Part shown: positions 23,399 to 31,376 of the stretch, in pieces
How positions within the stretch are numbered: the first letter of the stretch is position 1
Layout of the letters: each line of letters starts with the position of its first letter
Source of the DNA: Actinoallomurus sp.
Lineage (GTDB): Bacteria > Actinomycetota > Actinomycetes > Streptosporangiales > Streptosporangiaceae
Length of the DNA stretch: 34,461 nt
Direction: 5' to 3'
NCBI GenBank assembly: GCA_025964685.1
Contig: JAOPYG010000486.1
Location: 1-34,461 of the forward strand
Notes under the pieces: model-generated
Database searches by the model: none
What the model saw: only the letters and a program-made list of their open reading frames with translations
What the model was told of the DNA's origin: nothing
Program-made: the position numbers and the translations under genes

Positions 23399-26095
23399 AT
23401 GCCGGAGGCCGCTCCTCTCCGGGCGAACGACCCTGAGCAGCTCGGCTCCTACCGCCTTAGCGGGCGTCTCGGGGAGGGTGGTCAGGGCGTCGTCTACCTC
23501 GGCGAGGACCCGGACGGTGGTCAGGTCGCCGTCAAGCTGCTGCACGCGCAGTTCAGCGGTGACGCCAAGGCGCGGGCGAGGTTCGCCGCCGAGCTGGCCA
23601 ACGCCAAGCGGGTCGCGCCCTTCTGCACGGCCCAGATCCTCGACGCCGACGTCGAGGGCGACACCCCGTACCTGGTGAGCGAGCTCATCGACGGGCCGTC
23701 CCTGCGCGAGGTCGTGGACGCCCAGGGCCCGCGTACCGGCGGCGTGTTGCACCGGCTGGCCATCGGCACGGCGACCGCGCTCGCCGCCATCCACGAGGCC
23801 GGCGTCGTCCACCGTGACTTGAAGCCGACGAACGTCCTGCTCGCCGCCGACGGGCCGCGGGTCATCGACTTCGGTATCGCGCGCGCCCTGGACGCCGGCG
23901 GGACCGTCACGAGCACGACGGTGGGCACGCCGTCGTACATGTCGCCCGAGCAGATCAACGGGGAGGTCGCCGGGCCGCCCACCGACGTCTTCGCCTGGGC
24001 GTGCATGATCGTGTACGCGGCGACGGGCGCTCCGCCCTTCGGCCAGGACACCATCCCCGCAGTCATGAACCGCATCATGCACCAGGAGCCCGCGCTCGGC
24101 ATGCTCACGGGCCCGCTGCGTGACGTCGTCGCGGCCTGCCTGGCCAAGGACCCACGGCATCGGCCGACCGCCCAGCAGCTCCTGCTGCGGCTGCTCAGCA
24201 ACGAGGGAGTCTCGCTCCCGGGTATGCGGCCCGCGCCGTCCACCGACGTGCTCAACCAGGGCGCCCAGGTCGCCGGGCAGAACACCGACCCGTCCCGGTG
24301 GTCCCCGCCCGGCTCCCCGTACCCACCCGGTGACTCCTATCCGCGCGGCGCCTATCCGACCGGCCAGGACACGCCACCGCCGGGCCGCTACCCGCCCGGA
24401 CCCGACACGCCGGGCCCTTACGGGCAGCGCCCGCCGCGCCGCGGAGCCAGGCCGGGCGTCATGGCCGGTGGGGCCGCCGCCCTCGTGCTGCTCGTCTCGG
24501 TCGGCACGTTCGCCGGCGTGAAGCTGGCCGGTCACGGCGGTGGTGGAACCCCGAAGCCGACGCCCGCGCCGGTCGGCCACGTCGGCGGGACGTTCCGCAT
24601 GGCGATGTCGGCGCCGCAGTACGTCGAGCCGTCGAACGCCGTCACCACCGCCGACTTCTTCGTCGTGGAGAACCTCTTCACCGGGCTGAGCCAGGTCCGT
24701 CCGGACGGCTCGATCGGCCCGGCCCTCGCCACGCAGGCGACGGCCGACCCGACGTGCAAGCAGTGGCGCTTCACCATCCGGCAGGGCACGACGTTCAGCA
24801 ACGGCGAGCCGGTGGACGCCGCGGCGTTCGCGCGGAGCTGGAACCGCACCGTCGCGAACAGGACGGGCGGCGAGGGCTACCTGATGAACGACATCCAGGG
24901 TTATGACGGCGTGGTGAGGGGCGACACCAAGACCATGTCGGGTCTCACCACGAGCGGCCCCGGCGTGCTGCAGGTGACGCTCACCCAGCCGGACTGTGAT
25001 TTCTCGAACCGGGTGGCGGCGCCGGTGTTCGCGCCGATGCCGGCGGCGGCCGGAGACGCCTCGAACGCCTCCTACAACCGGCTGCCGATCGGCAACGGCC
25101 CGTTCAAGGTCGGCACCTACACGCAGGACGCGCGGCTGACGCTGGTCCGCAATGACTCCTACGCGTTCGCCAAGCCCAAGCTCGACCAGGTCGACGCCAC
25201 CTTCATCACCGACCTCAGTGCGGCGTTGAGCGGTTTCGACGCCGGTCAGTACGACTGGGCGGAGCTGCAGTCCGCCTCGATCCCGACCGCCATCGCCCGC
25301 CACTCCGGGGACGGTGAGCTGGTCAAGGGCGCGATCGGCGGCATGACGTTCCTCCTGCCCATCGATGACAAGGGCGCGATGAAGTCCAAGGAGGCACGGC
25401 AGGCCGTGTCGTACGCGCTGGACCGCCAGGCCCTCGTCTCCAGCGCCTACCAGGGGATCTATCCCCCGGCGAACTCCATGGTGCCGCCCGGGATCCCCGG
25501 TGCGCTGGCCAACGGCTGCGCGGCCTGCGTCCACGACGCGGCCAAGGCGAAGACGCTGGCGCAGCGGGCGGGGCTCGGCCCGGGGGCGACGGTGACGCTG
25601 ACCGTCGGCAAGAGCAGCTCCTACACCCAGCTCGCCTCGGTGGTGCGGGAGCAGCTCGAGTCCACGCTCGGCTGGAATGTTCAGATCCGGGAGCTGGAGA
25701 TCACGAAGTTCTACCGGGACGAGGCGAGTGGCGGCGCCCAGGGCCTCTACCCGTTCTCCTGGGTCGGTGACTACCCCTCGCCGGAGAACTTCCTCGACGC
25801 CTTGCTGGCGAGCGAATCGATCCAGCGCAGGGACGACGGGTCGGTGGGCGGAAGCAACTACGCGCGCTACAGCAGCCCGGCGTTCGACAACGCCATGAAG
25901 GCCGCCCGTTCGACCGTCGACCCGGCGCAACGCACGAAGCAGCTGCAGGCGGCGGAGAAGCTCGCGCTCGACGACATGGCCCTCATCCCTCTGTACTCCC
26001 ACACCCAGTACCGGGTGGCCGACACCAAGTCGTTCGTCGGCATCGGGATGGACTACATCGGCTACCCGGTCCTCACCACGACCGCGCACAAGTAA
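23399..26095 (+). CDS. Ser/Thr protein kinase fused to an extracellular family-5 solute-binding domain
   Basis: 898 residues; GGAGGG lies 6 bases before the ATG. The kinase domain (about 15-275) has GEGGQG (25-30), Lys46, HRD 138-140 in HRDLKPTN and DFG 157-159, numbered identically to the upstream kinase. A Pro/Gly/Tyr-rich linker (about 290-350) leads to one membrane helix (about 354-376). The remaining 500 residues are a complete SBP_bac_5-type (oligopeptide-binding) domain: GGTFRMAMS near 395, then FTIRQGTTFSNGEPVDA, NDSYAFAKPKLDQV, QAVSYALDRQALV and a C-terminal EKLALDDMALIPLYSHTQYRV. It reads as a receptor in which binding of a peptide or other solute outside controls the kinase inside. 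No ABC permease gene is nearby, which supports sensing over uptake. Confidence 0.93.
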   Translation: MPEAAPLRANDPEQLGSYRLSGRLGEGGQGVVYLGEDPDGGQVAVKLLHAQFSGDAKARARFAAELANAKRVAPFCTAQILDADVEGDTPYLVSELIDGPSLREVVDAQGPRTGGVLHRLAIGTATALAAIHEAGVVHRDLKPTNVLLAADGPRVIDFGIARALDAGGTVTSTTVGTPSYMSPEQINGEVAGPPTDVFAWACMIVYAATGAPPFGQDTIPAVMNRIMHQEPALGMLTGPLRDVVAACLAKDPRHRPTAQQLLLRLLSNEGVSLPGMRPAPSTDVLNQGAQVAGQNTDPSRWSPPGSPYPPGDSYPRGAYPTGQDTPPPGRYPPGPDTPGPYGQRPPRRGARPGVMAGGAAALVLLVSVGTFAGVKLAGHGGGGTPKPTPAPVGHVGGTFRMAMSAPQYVEPSNAVTTADFFVVENLFTGLSQVRPDGSIGPALATQATADPTCKQWRFTIRQGTTFSNGEPVDAAAFARSWNRTVANRTGGEGYLMNDIQGYDGVVRGDTKTMSGLTTSGPGVLQVTLTQPDCDFSNRVAAPVFAPMPAAAGDASNASYNRLPIGNGPFKVGTYTQDARLTLVRNDSYAFAKPKLDQVDATFITDLSAALSGFDAGQYDWAELQSASIPTAIARHSGDGELVKGAIGGMTFLLPIDDKGAMKSKEARQAVSYALDRQALVSSAYQGIYPPANSMVPPGIPGALANGCAACVHDAAKAKTLAQRAGLGPGATVTLTVGKSSSYTQLASVVREQLESTLGWNVQIRELEITKFYRDEASGGAQGLYPFSWVGDYPSPENFLDALLASESIQRRDDGSVGGSNYARYSSPAFDNAMKAARSTVDPAQRTKQLQAAEKLALDDMALIPLYSHTQYRVADTKSFVGIGMDYIGYPVLTTTAHK

Positions 26096-26116
26096 CGCTC
26101 TCACGCCCACCGGACC

Positions 26117-26145
26117 TTGACTCGTGAGTCATGACGCGATAGGAA
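26117..26145 (+). promoter_or_regulatory. Promoter of the chitinase gene
   Basis: TTGACT (26117-26122), then 17 bases, then TAGGAA (26140-26145) fit a housekeeping-sigma promoter well, predicting a transcript start near 26152 and a leader of about 62 bases. Confidence 0.6.
26118..26131. promoter_or_regulatory. Inverted repeat overlapping the chitinase -35
   Basis: TGACTC-GT-GAGTCA is a 6-bp perfect inverted repeat covering most of the -35 hexamer. It could be a repressor site, or the tail of a terminator for the kinase operon that ends at 26095. Confidence 0.5.
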
Positions 26146-26150
26146 CTAAC

Positions 26151-26163
26151 AGGAAAGCTTCCT
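26151..26163. promoter_or_regulatory. Inverted repeat at the predicted chitinase transcription start
   Basis: AGGAA-AGC-TTCCT lies on the predicted +1 position, a classic repressor location. It differs from the DasR consensus (ACTGGTCTAGACCACT). Confidence 0.5.
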
Positions 26164-26213
26164 AATAGCTTTGACGGGGGCCGTCCCTTCCTCTCCCCGC
26201 CAGGAGTCGAGAC

Positions 26214-27215
26214 GTGAGACGCCTGTTCATGAAGCTCGCCGCGATGGCTCTGCCGGCCGGTCTGCTGATCGGTCCCGCCGTCGCCCTACCCGCCAGTGCC
26301 ACCACCACCGATGCCGTCACACCCGCCGCCGCGACCAACTGGCCGTACGTCTCGCCGTACGTGGACATGGGCGCCTGGCCCACCCCCGTCCTGAGCCAGA
26401 TGTCGGCGGCCTCCGGGATCAAGGGGTTCACCCTCGGATTCGTCACCGGCGCGGGCTGCAAGGCCAGCTGGTTCAACGCCTACGATCCCCGTACCGCGTG
26501 GCAGAAGGACGAGATCGCCAAGCTCCGCGCGGCCGGCGGGGACGTGAAGATCTCCTTCGGCGGCGCCTCGGGCATCGAGCTCGCCCAGGCGTGCTCCGAC
26601 GTGAACGCGCTCTACACCGAGTACGCCGCCGTCGTGGACGCCTACGGCGCGAAGTACGCCGACTTCGACATCGAGGGCGCCGCGACGGCCGACCCGGCGT
26701 CGATCAGCCGACGTTCCCAGGCGCTGGCGCGGCTCAAGCAGACCCACCCGAGCCTGAAGATCTCCCTCACCCTGCCGGTGCTGCCCGAGGGGCTGACCGC
26801 CGACGGCCTGAACATCGTGCGGTCGGCCAAGAGCGCCGGGGCCGGTCCCGACGCCGTCAACGTCATGGCCATGGACTACTACCGCAGCGGCACGGACGAC
26901 GGCGACGCGGCGACGCAGGCCGCCCAGTCCACCCACGACCAGCTCAAGTCGATCTTCACCGGAAAGTCCGACGCGCAGATCTGGACGATGGTCGGCGTCA
27001 CCCCGATGCTCGGCAAGAACGACGACGGCAGCGTCTACAACCAGGACGACGCACGCCAGCTGGTCTCCTACGCGCGCCAGCACCACGTCGGCGGGCTCGG
27101 TTTCTGGGAGGCGACCCGGGACCGCAACGCCTGCAACGGCGCGCTCTACCAGTGCACCAACATCCCCCAGCAGCCGTACGAGTTCTCGAAGATCTTCGCC
27201 CAGTACACCGGCTGA
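26214..27215 (+). CDS. Secreted GH18 chitinase-like glycoside hydrolase
   Basis: 333 residues from GTG 26214 (AGGAG 7 bases upstream; ATG 26229 is an alternative). A signal peptide (MRRLFMKLAAMALPAG, hydrophobic to about 25, ASA before residue 30) is followed by one catalytic domain. KISFGGASG (112-120) is the GH18 SxGG strand, and YADFDIEG (148-155) gives the DxDxE core with Asp150, Asp152 and catalytic Glu154; the first Asp of the usual DxxDxDxE is replaced by Lys147. MAMDYY and GFWEATRDRN near the end are also typical. There is no chitin-binding domain or linker. It should cleave chitin or chitin-like beta-1,4-GlcNAc polymers outside the cell. It has its own promoter and is unlikely to be co-transcribed with the kinases. 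Confidence 0.9.
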   Translation: MRRLFMKLAAMALPAGLLIGPAVALPASATTTDAVTPAAATNWPYVSPYVDMGAWPTPVLSQMSAASGIKGFTLGFVTGAGCKASWFNAYDPRTAWQKDEIAKLRAAGGDVKISFGGASGIELAQACSDVNALYTEYAAVVDAYGAKYADFDIEGAATADPASISRRSQALARLKQTHPSLKISLTLPVLPEGLTADGLNIVRSAKSAGAGPDAVNVMAMDYYRSGTDDGDAATQAAQSTHDQLKSIFTGKSDAQIWTMVGVTPMLGKNDDGSVYNQDDARQLVSYARQHHVGGLGFWEATRDRNACNGALYQCTNIPQQPYEFSKIFAQYTG

Positions 27216-27231
27216 TCGACGCCGGGATTCC

Positions 27232-27273
27232 CGTGATCGCGTGGCGCCACTCGGGGTGCGTCACGCGATCACG
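27232..27273. terminator. Strong bidirectional terminator between the chitinase and the sensor kinase
   Basis: CGTGATCGCGTG (27232-27243) pairs perfectly with CACGCGATCACG (27262-27273). Four inner pairs extend the stem to 16, around a 10-base loop. It lies between convergent stops at 27215 and 27289. Confidence 0.8.
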
Positions 27274-27288
27274 CGGTCTCCGGATGCC

Positions 27289-28419
27289 TCACGCCTTGGG
27301 CAGGCGCACGGTCACGATCAGGCCGCCGCCCTCGCGCGGGACGGCGACGACCGTGCCGCCGTGCGCGGAGGCCACCGAGCGGACGATCGACAGGCCCAGA
27401 CCGGCACCCTTGGCCGACTCGATCCGCTCGGTGTTGAGCCGGCGGAACGGCTCGAAGAGGTTCTGCACCTCGTAGGCGGGCACGACCGGGCCGGTGTTCT
27501 CGACCTGACACGTCGCCCAGCCATCCAGGAGCCCGGTGCGCACGACGACCAGGCCGTCGTCGACGTTGTACCGGACCGCGTTGTCGATGAGGTTGGAGAC
27601 CAGGTGCTCGAGCAGGACGGGGTCGCCCATCGCCCGGCCGGCCGTGAGCTCGGTGGTGATCTCGACATCGGGCCGGTCGTCGCGCACGGCCGTCTTGAGC
27701 ACCATCGTGGCGACCTCGCTCAGGTCGAGGGCGGTGCGCGTGGTCAGGCGGCGTTCGCTGCGGGCGAGCAGGAGCAGGCCCTCGATGAGCCGCTCGTGCC
27801 GCGCGTTGTTGGCCAGGAGCGTACGGCCCACGGTCCGCAGGTCCTCCGACGCCTCCGGATCGGTGAGCGCGACCTCCAGCAGCGTCCGGTTGATCGCCAG
27901 CGGTGTGCGCAGCTCGTGTGAGGCGTTGCCGACGAAGCGCCGCTGGGCGTCGAAGGCCTCGTTGAGCCGCTCCAGCATCGCGTCGAAGGTGTCGGCCAGC
28001 TCCTTGATCTCATCTTCGGGCCCCTGGAGGGCGATGCGTTCGTGCAGGGTGCTCTCGGACAGCTTGCGGGCCGTCGCCGTGACCTTCTGCAGCGGCGCGA
28101 GCGCCCGGTCGGCCACGAACCATCCGAGCGCGAGCGCGATCAGCCCCACCCCGACCAGCGCGAACGCCGACTGGATGAGGAGCCGGTGCTGGGCGTTGTC
28201 GATGAAGCCCTGCCGGATCGCCTGCTCCTCCTGCTGGGAGATGCCGAACGGGTCGGTGGTGCGGACCTCCAACGGCAGGCTCTCCAGGATGTTCGTCACC
28301 AGGACGTACGCCACCGTGAGCAGCAGGAAGCCCGCCGCGAAGAACAGTCCGCCGTACAGCAGCGTCAGCCGCAGGCGTACCGTCATGCGGCGTGTCACGG
28401 CACCGGGCGAGGGACTCAA
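27289..28419 (-). CDS. Sensor histidine kinase of a two-component system
   Basis: 376 residues. Two membrane helices (about 18-42 and 83-103) flank a short extracellular loop of about 40 residues. Then come a HAMP linker (about 104-157), a HisKA domain with the H box NASHELRTPL (phospho-acceptor His168), and an HATPase domain with N box HLVSNLIDNAVRYN, the G1 region (unusually ENTGPVVP in place of DNGPGI-like) and the G2 box AKGAGLGLSIV. The short loop suggests sensing within or close to the membrane. The longest start is TTG 28419, which overlaps the response-regulator stop in a TTGA, typical of coupled pairs; GTG 28398 and ATG 28386 are alternatives. The signal is unknown. Confidence 0.93.
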   Translation of the reverse strand: MSPSPGAVTRRMTVRLRLTLLYGGLFFAAGFLLLTVAYVLVTNILESLPLEVRTTDPFGISQQEEQAIRQGFIDNAQHRLLIQSAFALVGVGLIALALGWFVADRALAPLQKVTATARKLSESTLHERIALQGPEDEIKELADTFDAMLERLNEAFDAQRRFVGNASHELRTPLAINRTLLEVALTDPEASEDLRTVGRTLLANNARHERLIEGLLLLARSERRLTTRTALDLSEVATMVLKTAVRDDRPDVEITTELTAGRAMGDPVLLEHLVSNLIDNAVRYNVDDGLVVVRTGLLDGWATCQVENTGPVVPAYEVQNLFEPFRRLNTERIESAKGAGLGLSIVRSVASAHGGTVVAVPREGGGLIVTVRLPKA

Positions 28420-29069
28420 AGGCGGTACCCCGCACCGGGCACGGTCTCGATGACCTGCGGCTCACCGAGCTTCTTGCGGAGCGTCATCATCGTCACCCGG
28501 ACCACGTTGGTGAACGGATCGATGTTCTCGTCCCAGGCCTTCTCCAGCAGGTGCTCGGCGCTGACGACGGTGCCCTGCCCGCGCATGAGCACCTCGAGGA
28601 CGGCGAACTCCTTGGGGGTCAGATCGACCGGCCGGCCGACCCTGGTGACGATCCGGCGCGCCGGGTCCAGGCTCACACCGGCGCGTTCGAGCACCGGCGG
28701 GAGGGGCGGAGCCGACCGGCGCCCCAGGGCACGGATACGGGCGATCAGCTCGGCGAACGCGAACGGCTTGGCGAGGTAGTCATCGGCCCCGATCGACAGG
28801 CCCTCGACCTTGTCGTCGAGCTCCCCCGCCGCGGTGAGCATGAGCACACGGGCGGCGGCGCCGTCGGCGACGAGCCGCCGGCACACCTCATCGCCGTGCA
28901 CCCGCGGCAGGTCACGGTCGAGCACGACCACGTCGTAGTCGTTGACGCTGGTCCGCTCCAGCGCGGCGGCGCCGTCGTACGCGACGTCGACGGCCATCGC
29001 CTCCCGTCTCAATCCGGTGGCGATGGTGTCCGCGAGCACGCGCTCGTCTTCGACGACCAGGACCCTCAC
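28416..29069 (-). CDS. OmpR-family response regulator
   Basis: 217 residues from GTG 29069. The receiver domain (about 1-115) has the acidic pair Glu7-Asp8, phospho-acceptor Asp51 in VVVLDRDLP, Thr in LMLTAAG and Lys in YLAKPFAF. The C-terminal winged helix (about 125-217) has DLTPKEFAVLEVLMRGQGTVVS cut by the usual loop, and ends ETVPGAGYRL. It presumably binds direct-repeat promoters when phosphorylated by the adjacent kinase. No target is identifiable. The two genes overlap and form one operon. The 159 bases upstream hold the promoter region for this operon and for the divergent small gene. Confidence 0.95.
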   Translation of the reverse strand: MRVLVVEDERVLADTIATGLRREAMAVDVAYDGAAALERTSVNDYDVVVLDRDLPRVHGDEVCRRLVADGAAARVLMLTAAGELDDKVEGLSIGADDYLAKPFAFAELIARIRALGRRSAPPLPPVLERAGVSLDPARRIVTRVGRPVDLTPKEFAVLEVLMRGQGTVVSAEHLLEKAWDENIDPFTNVVRVTMMTLRKKLGEPQVIETVPGAGYRL

Positions 29070-29228
29070 CTGTATCCACCCCCTTGGAAGCCGCGCGCTG
29101 GACCGGCGCTATCAGTTATGTCACACCAGGGGTAAGTGTCCGATAAGCGCGTCCAGGGTACTGGCAGGTTTAGCGGCGACCATGCCGTGGGTAGACCGCA
29201 CTTCACCTCTTGTTGAAGGGAGACCCGT

Positions 29229-29399
29229 GTGGGCGAGTTGACGACGACCATCCACCAGCGTCTGACCGACGCGTACGAATCACTGCGGGTGGGCCACGAC
29301 ACGGGCGATGATCTGCTGGTCGAGGCTCAGCGGGCCGAGATCGACGATCTGCGCCGCACTGCCGCGAGCCACGGCATCGACGTTCCACGCTGCGCCTGA
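29229..29399 (+). CDS. 56-residue acidic helical protein
   Basis: A GTG at 29229 with AGGGAG 6 bases upstream opens a 56-residue frame, MGELTTTIHQRL to GIDVPRCA. It is rich in Leu, Asp, Glu and Arg with heptad-like spacing, so it should form one or two amphipathic helices; one cysteine lies at the end. No membrane segment. Similar small conserved proteins are found in actinomycetes, as far as I recall, but I know no function. A strong terminator follows about 50 bases after the stop, which supports a monocistronic gene. It is divergent from the two-component operon. Confidence 0.7.
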   Translation: MGELTTTIHQRLTDAYESLRVGHDTGDDLLVEAQRAEIDDLRRTAASHGIDVPRCA

Positions 29400-29450
29400 C
29401 CGCGCCGCGGAGAACCCCGACGGAAGACCGGCACGGCGAAACTCCATAGA

Positions 29451-29485
29451 AGCGGCCCCGCTCCTGACAGTGCGGGGCCGTTCTG
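29451..29485 (+). terminator. Intrinsic terminator after the 56-residue gene
   Basis: CGGCCCCGC (29453-29461) pairs with GCGGGGCCG (29472-29480) around a 10-base loop and is followed by TTCT. It also serves the convergent phosphatase gene ending at 29500. Confidence 0.8.
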
Positions 29486-29499
29486 CGTGCGGATCCCGG

Positions 29500-30300
29500 T
29501 CAGTCGCGTTCGGGGTTGAGCGGCGCGAGGAGGTCGTGCAGCCGCTCGTACAGCCCTGGGCCCGCCGAGATCGTCATCTCCGCGCTCGCCGGCTTTCCGT
29601 GCAGGCCGCCGATGGCGCCGCCGGCCTCCTGGACGATCAGTCCCCCCGCGGCGATGTCCCACTCCTGCGGTCCCCGCTCGAAGTAGCCGTCGACGCGTCC
29701 CGCGGCCACCGAGCACAGGTCGACGGCGGCCGACCCGGCCCGCCGGATGTCGCGGACCCGGGGAAGGACGCCCAGCAGGACCTCCGCCTGGCGGGCGCGG
29801 CGCTGAGCGGAGTAGCCGAAGCCGGTCGCGATGAGCGCGCGCTCCAGCGGCACGTCCGCGTTGCACCGGAGCTGCTCGGTGGAGCCGTCGCGGTGGAGGA
29901 GGTAGGCGCCCTCGCCGCGCGCGGCGGTGTAGAGCTCTCCGCGCGTCGGCACGGCGACGACCCCGGCGACGATCTCGCCGTCGACCTCGGCGGCGATGCT
30001 GACCGCCCAGTCCGGCAGGCCGTACAGGTAGTTGACGGTGCCGTCGATCGGGTCGATGATCCAGCGCACGCCGGTCGCCCCGGCGGCCGCTCCGCCTTCC
30101 TCGCCCAGGAACGCGTCTCCCGGCCGCGAGGCGCGGATCCGTTCGATGATGAGCTTTTCGGCCGCCTGGTCCATCTCCGTGACCACGTCGGTCGGGCTGG
30201 ACTTGGTGTGCGCGACGCGCAGGTCGGCCGGGCGCTTTTCGATGAGCATCACGCCCGCCACGTCGGCCGTGCTGATCGCGAGTTCGAGCAGGTCGTGCAC
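29500..30300 (-). CDS. Inositol monophosphatase family protein
   Basis: 266 residues from GTG 30300 (AGGGGG with AAAC before it). The Mg2+-dependent phosphatase signature is complete: Glu-Glu in FLGEEGG, DPIDGTVNY (metal and phosphate loop) and the C-terminal WDIAAGG. Members hydrolyse inositol monophosphate, or related substrates such as histidinol phosphate, fructose 1,6-bisphosphate or NADP. In actinomycetes inositol is needed for mycothiol and phosphatidylinositol; which substrate applies cannot be told from the sequence. It begins 44 bases after hemH on the same strand. The upstream in-frame ORF start would add 16 Gly/Arg-rich residues without support. Confidence 0.92.
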   Translation of the reverse strand: MHDLLELAISTADVAGVMLIEKRPADLRVAHTKSSPTDVVTEMDQAAEKLIIERIRASRPGDAFLGEEGGAAAGATGVRWIIDPIDGTVNYLYGLPDWAVSIAAEVDGEIVAGVVAVPTRGELYTAARGEGAYLLHRDGSTEQLRCNADVPLERALIATGFGYSAQRRARQAEVLLGVLPRVRDIRRAGSAAVDLCSVAAGRVDGYFERGPQEWDIAAGGLIVQEAGGAIGGLHGKPASAEMTISAGPGLYERLHDLLAPLNPERD

Positions 30301-30344
30301 GTTTCCCCCTGATCCCACTGATTTCCCTCGTCGCCGGTCCGGCG

Positions 30345-31334
30345 TCACGCCGGCCTGCGGCAGCAGGTGCCGGCGCAGGTGTCGGGACGCGGCCCCAGTG
30401 TGCCCAGCGAGGGGCGTTCGGTACCGTCCCCGTCACATTCGAGGAGAAGCTCGCGGACCATCGTGACGAATCTCGGATGGGTACCCGCCGTGGCGGCCCG
30501 CTCGATCCGCAGCCCGATGCGCTCCGCCAGCTCGGCCGCCTCGACGTCGAGGTCGAACTTGACCTCCATGTGGTCGGACACGAAACCGATCGGCACGATC
30601 ACCGCGGCGTCCGTGCCCTGGGCGCGCAGCTTCTCCAGGTGGTCGCCGACGTCGGGCTCGAGCCAGGGCACGGTGGGCGGCCCGCTACGGCTCTGGTACA
30701 CCAGCGCCCACGGCCGGCCCTCGGCCACGAGCTCGGCCATGTCGTTCAGCTCCTCGACGTAGGCCTGTCGTCCGGGCTGGGCCATCGGGACGCTGTGCGC
30801 GGTGAAGACCAGGGGCGCACCGTCGCGCAGGTCGGCGGGCAGCCGGTCGTACGCCGCGCGGGTGTTCTCGATCATCGGCTCGACGAAGCCGGGATGGTTG
30901 TAGTAGATCCGCAGCTTGTCGATCTCGGGGGCGCCCTCCACCTCGGCCCGTGCCCGGTCGATGTCCTCCAGGTACTGCCGGCAGCAGGAGTAGCCGCTGT
31001 AGGCGGAGGTGACGAAGGCCGCGGCCCGGCGTACACCGTCGGTCTTCATGGCGGCAAGCGTCTCGGCCAGGAAGGGGTGCCAGTTGCGGTTGCCCCAGTA
31101 GACCGGCAGGTCGATGCCGTGGGCCGCGAAGTCGGCCTCGATGGCGGCCTTGAGGTCGCGGCACTGCTGGTTGATCGGGCTGGCCCCGCCGAAGTGGTGA
31201 TAGTGCTCGGCCACGGTTTCCAGCCGGTCCCTCGGCACGCCGCGGCCGCGCGTGACGTTCTCCAGGAACGGCATCACCTCGTCCGGCCCTTCCGGACCGC
31301 CGAAGGACAGCAGGAGCAGCGCGTCGTAGGGCAT
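30345..31334 (-). CDS. hemH: Ferrochelatase, probably coproporphyrin III type with an Fe-S cluster
   Basis: 329 residues from ATG 31334 (GGAG close upstream). It inserts Fe2+ into the porphyrin; in actinobacteria the substrate is coproporphyrin III. Catalytic His180 is in FTAHSVP and the metal-side Glu257 in SDHMEVKFD. The actinobacterial version binds a [2Fe-2S] cluster through one Cys in the middle and three at the end. Here SGYSCCRQY provides Cys117/118 and the tail TCAGTCC provides Cys320, 324 and 325, which fits. Tight spacing with the transglycosylase gene upstream (42 bases) and the phosphatase gene downstream suggests one transcript. Confidence 0.93.
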   Translation of the reverse strand: MPYDALLLLSFGGPEGPDEVMPFLENVTRGRGVPRDRLETVAEHYHHFGGASPINQQCRDLKAAIEADFAAHGIDLPVYWGNRNWHPFLAETLAAMKTDGVRRAAAFVTSAYSGYSCCRQYLEDIDRARAEVEGAPEIDKLRIYYNHPGFVEPMIENTRAAYDRLPADLRDGAPLVFTAHSVPMAQPGRQAYVEELNDMAELVAEGRPWALVYQSRSGPPTVPWLEPDVGDHLEKLRAQGTDAAVIVPIGFVSDHMEVKFDLDVEAAELAERIGLRIERAATAGTHPRFVTMVRELLLECDGDGTERPSLGTLGPRPDTCAGTCCRRPA

Positions 31335-31376
31335 GTCTCCATCAAACCAGCCGTGCGCGCGTGCACGCCCCAGGGC

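Noticed and set aside
23147..26110. A 987-codon open frame on the minus strand opposite the second kinase
   Set aside because: It is a high-GC antisense shadow: Arg/Val/Gly/Asp-rich low-complexity protein, no family motif, and the plus strand carries an unmistakable kinase plus binding domain.
26151..26163. DasR operator controlling the chitinase
   Set aside because: The repeat lacks the TGGTCTAGACCA core of DasR sites.
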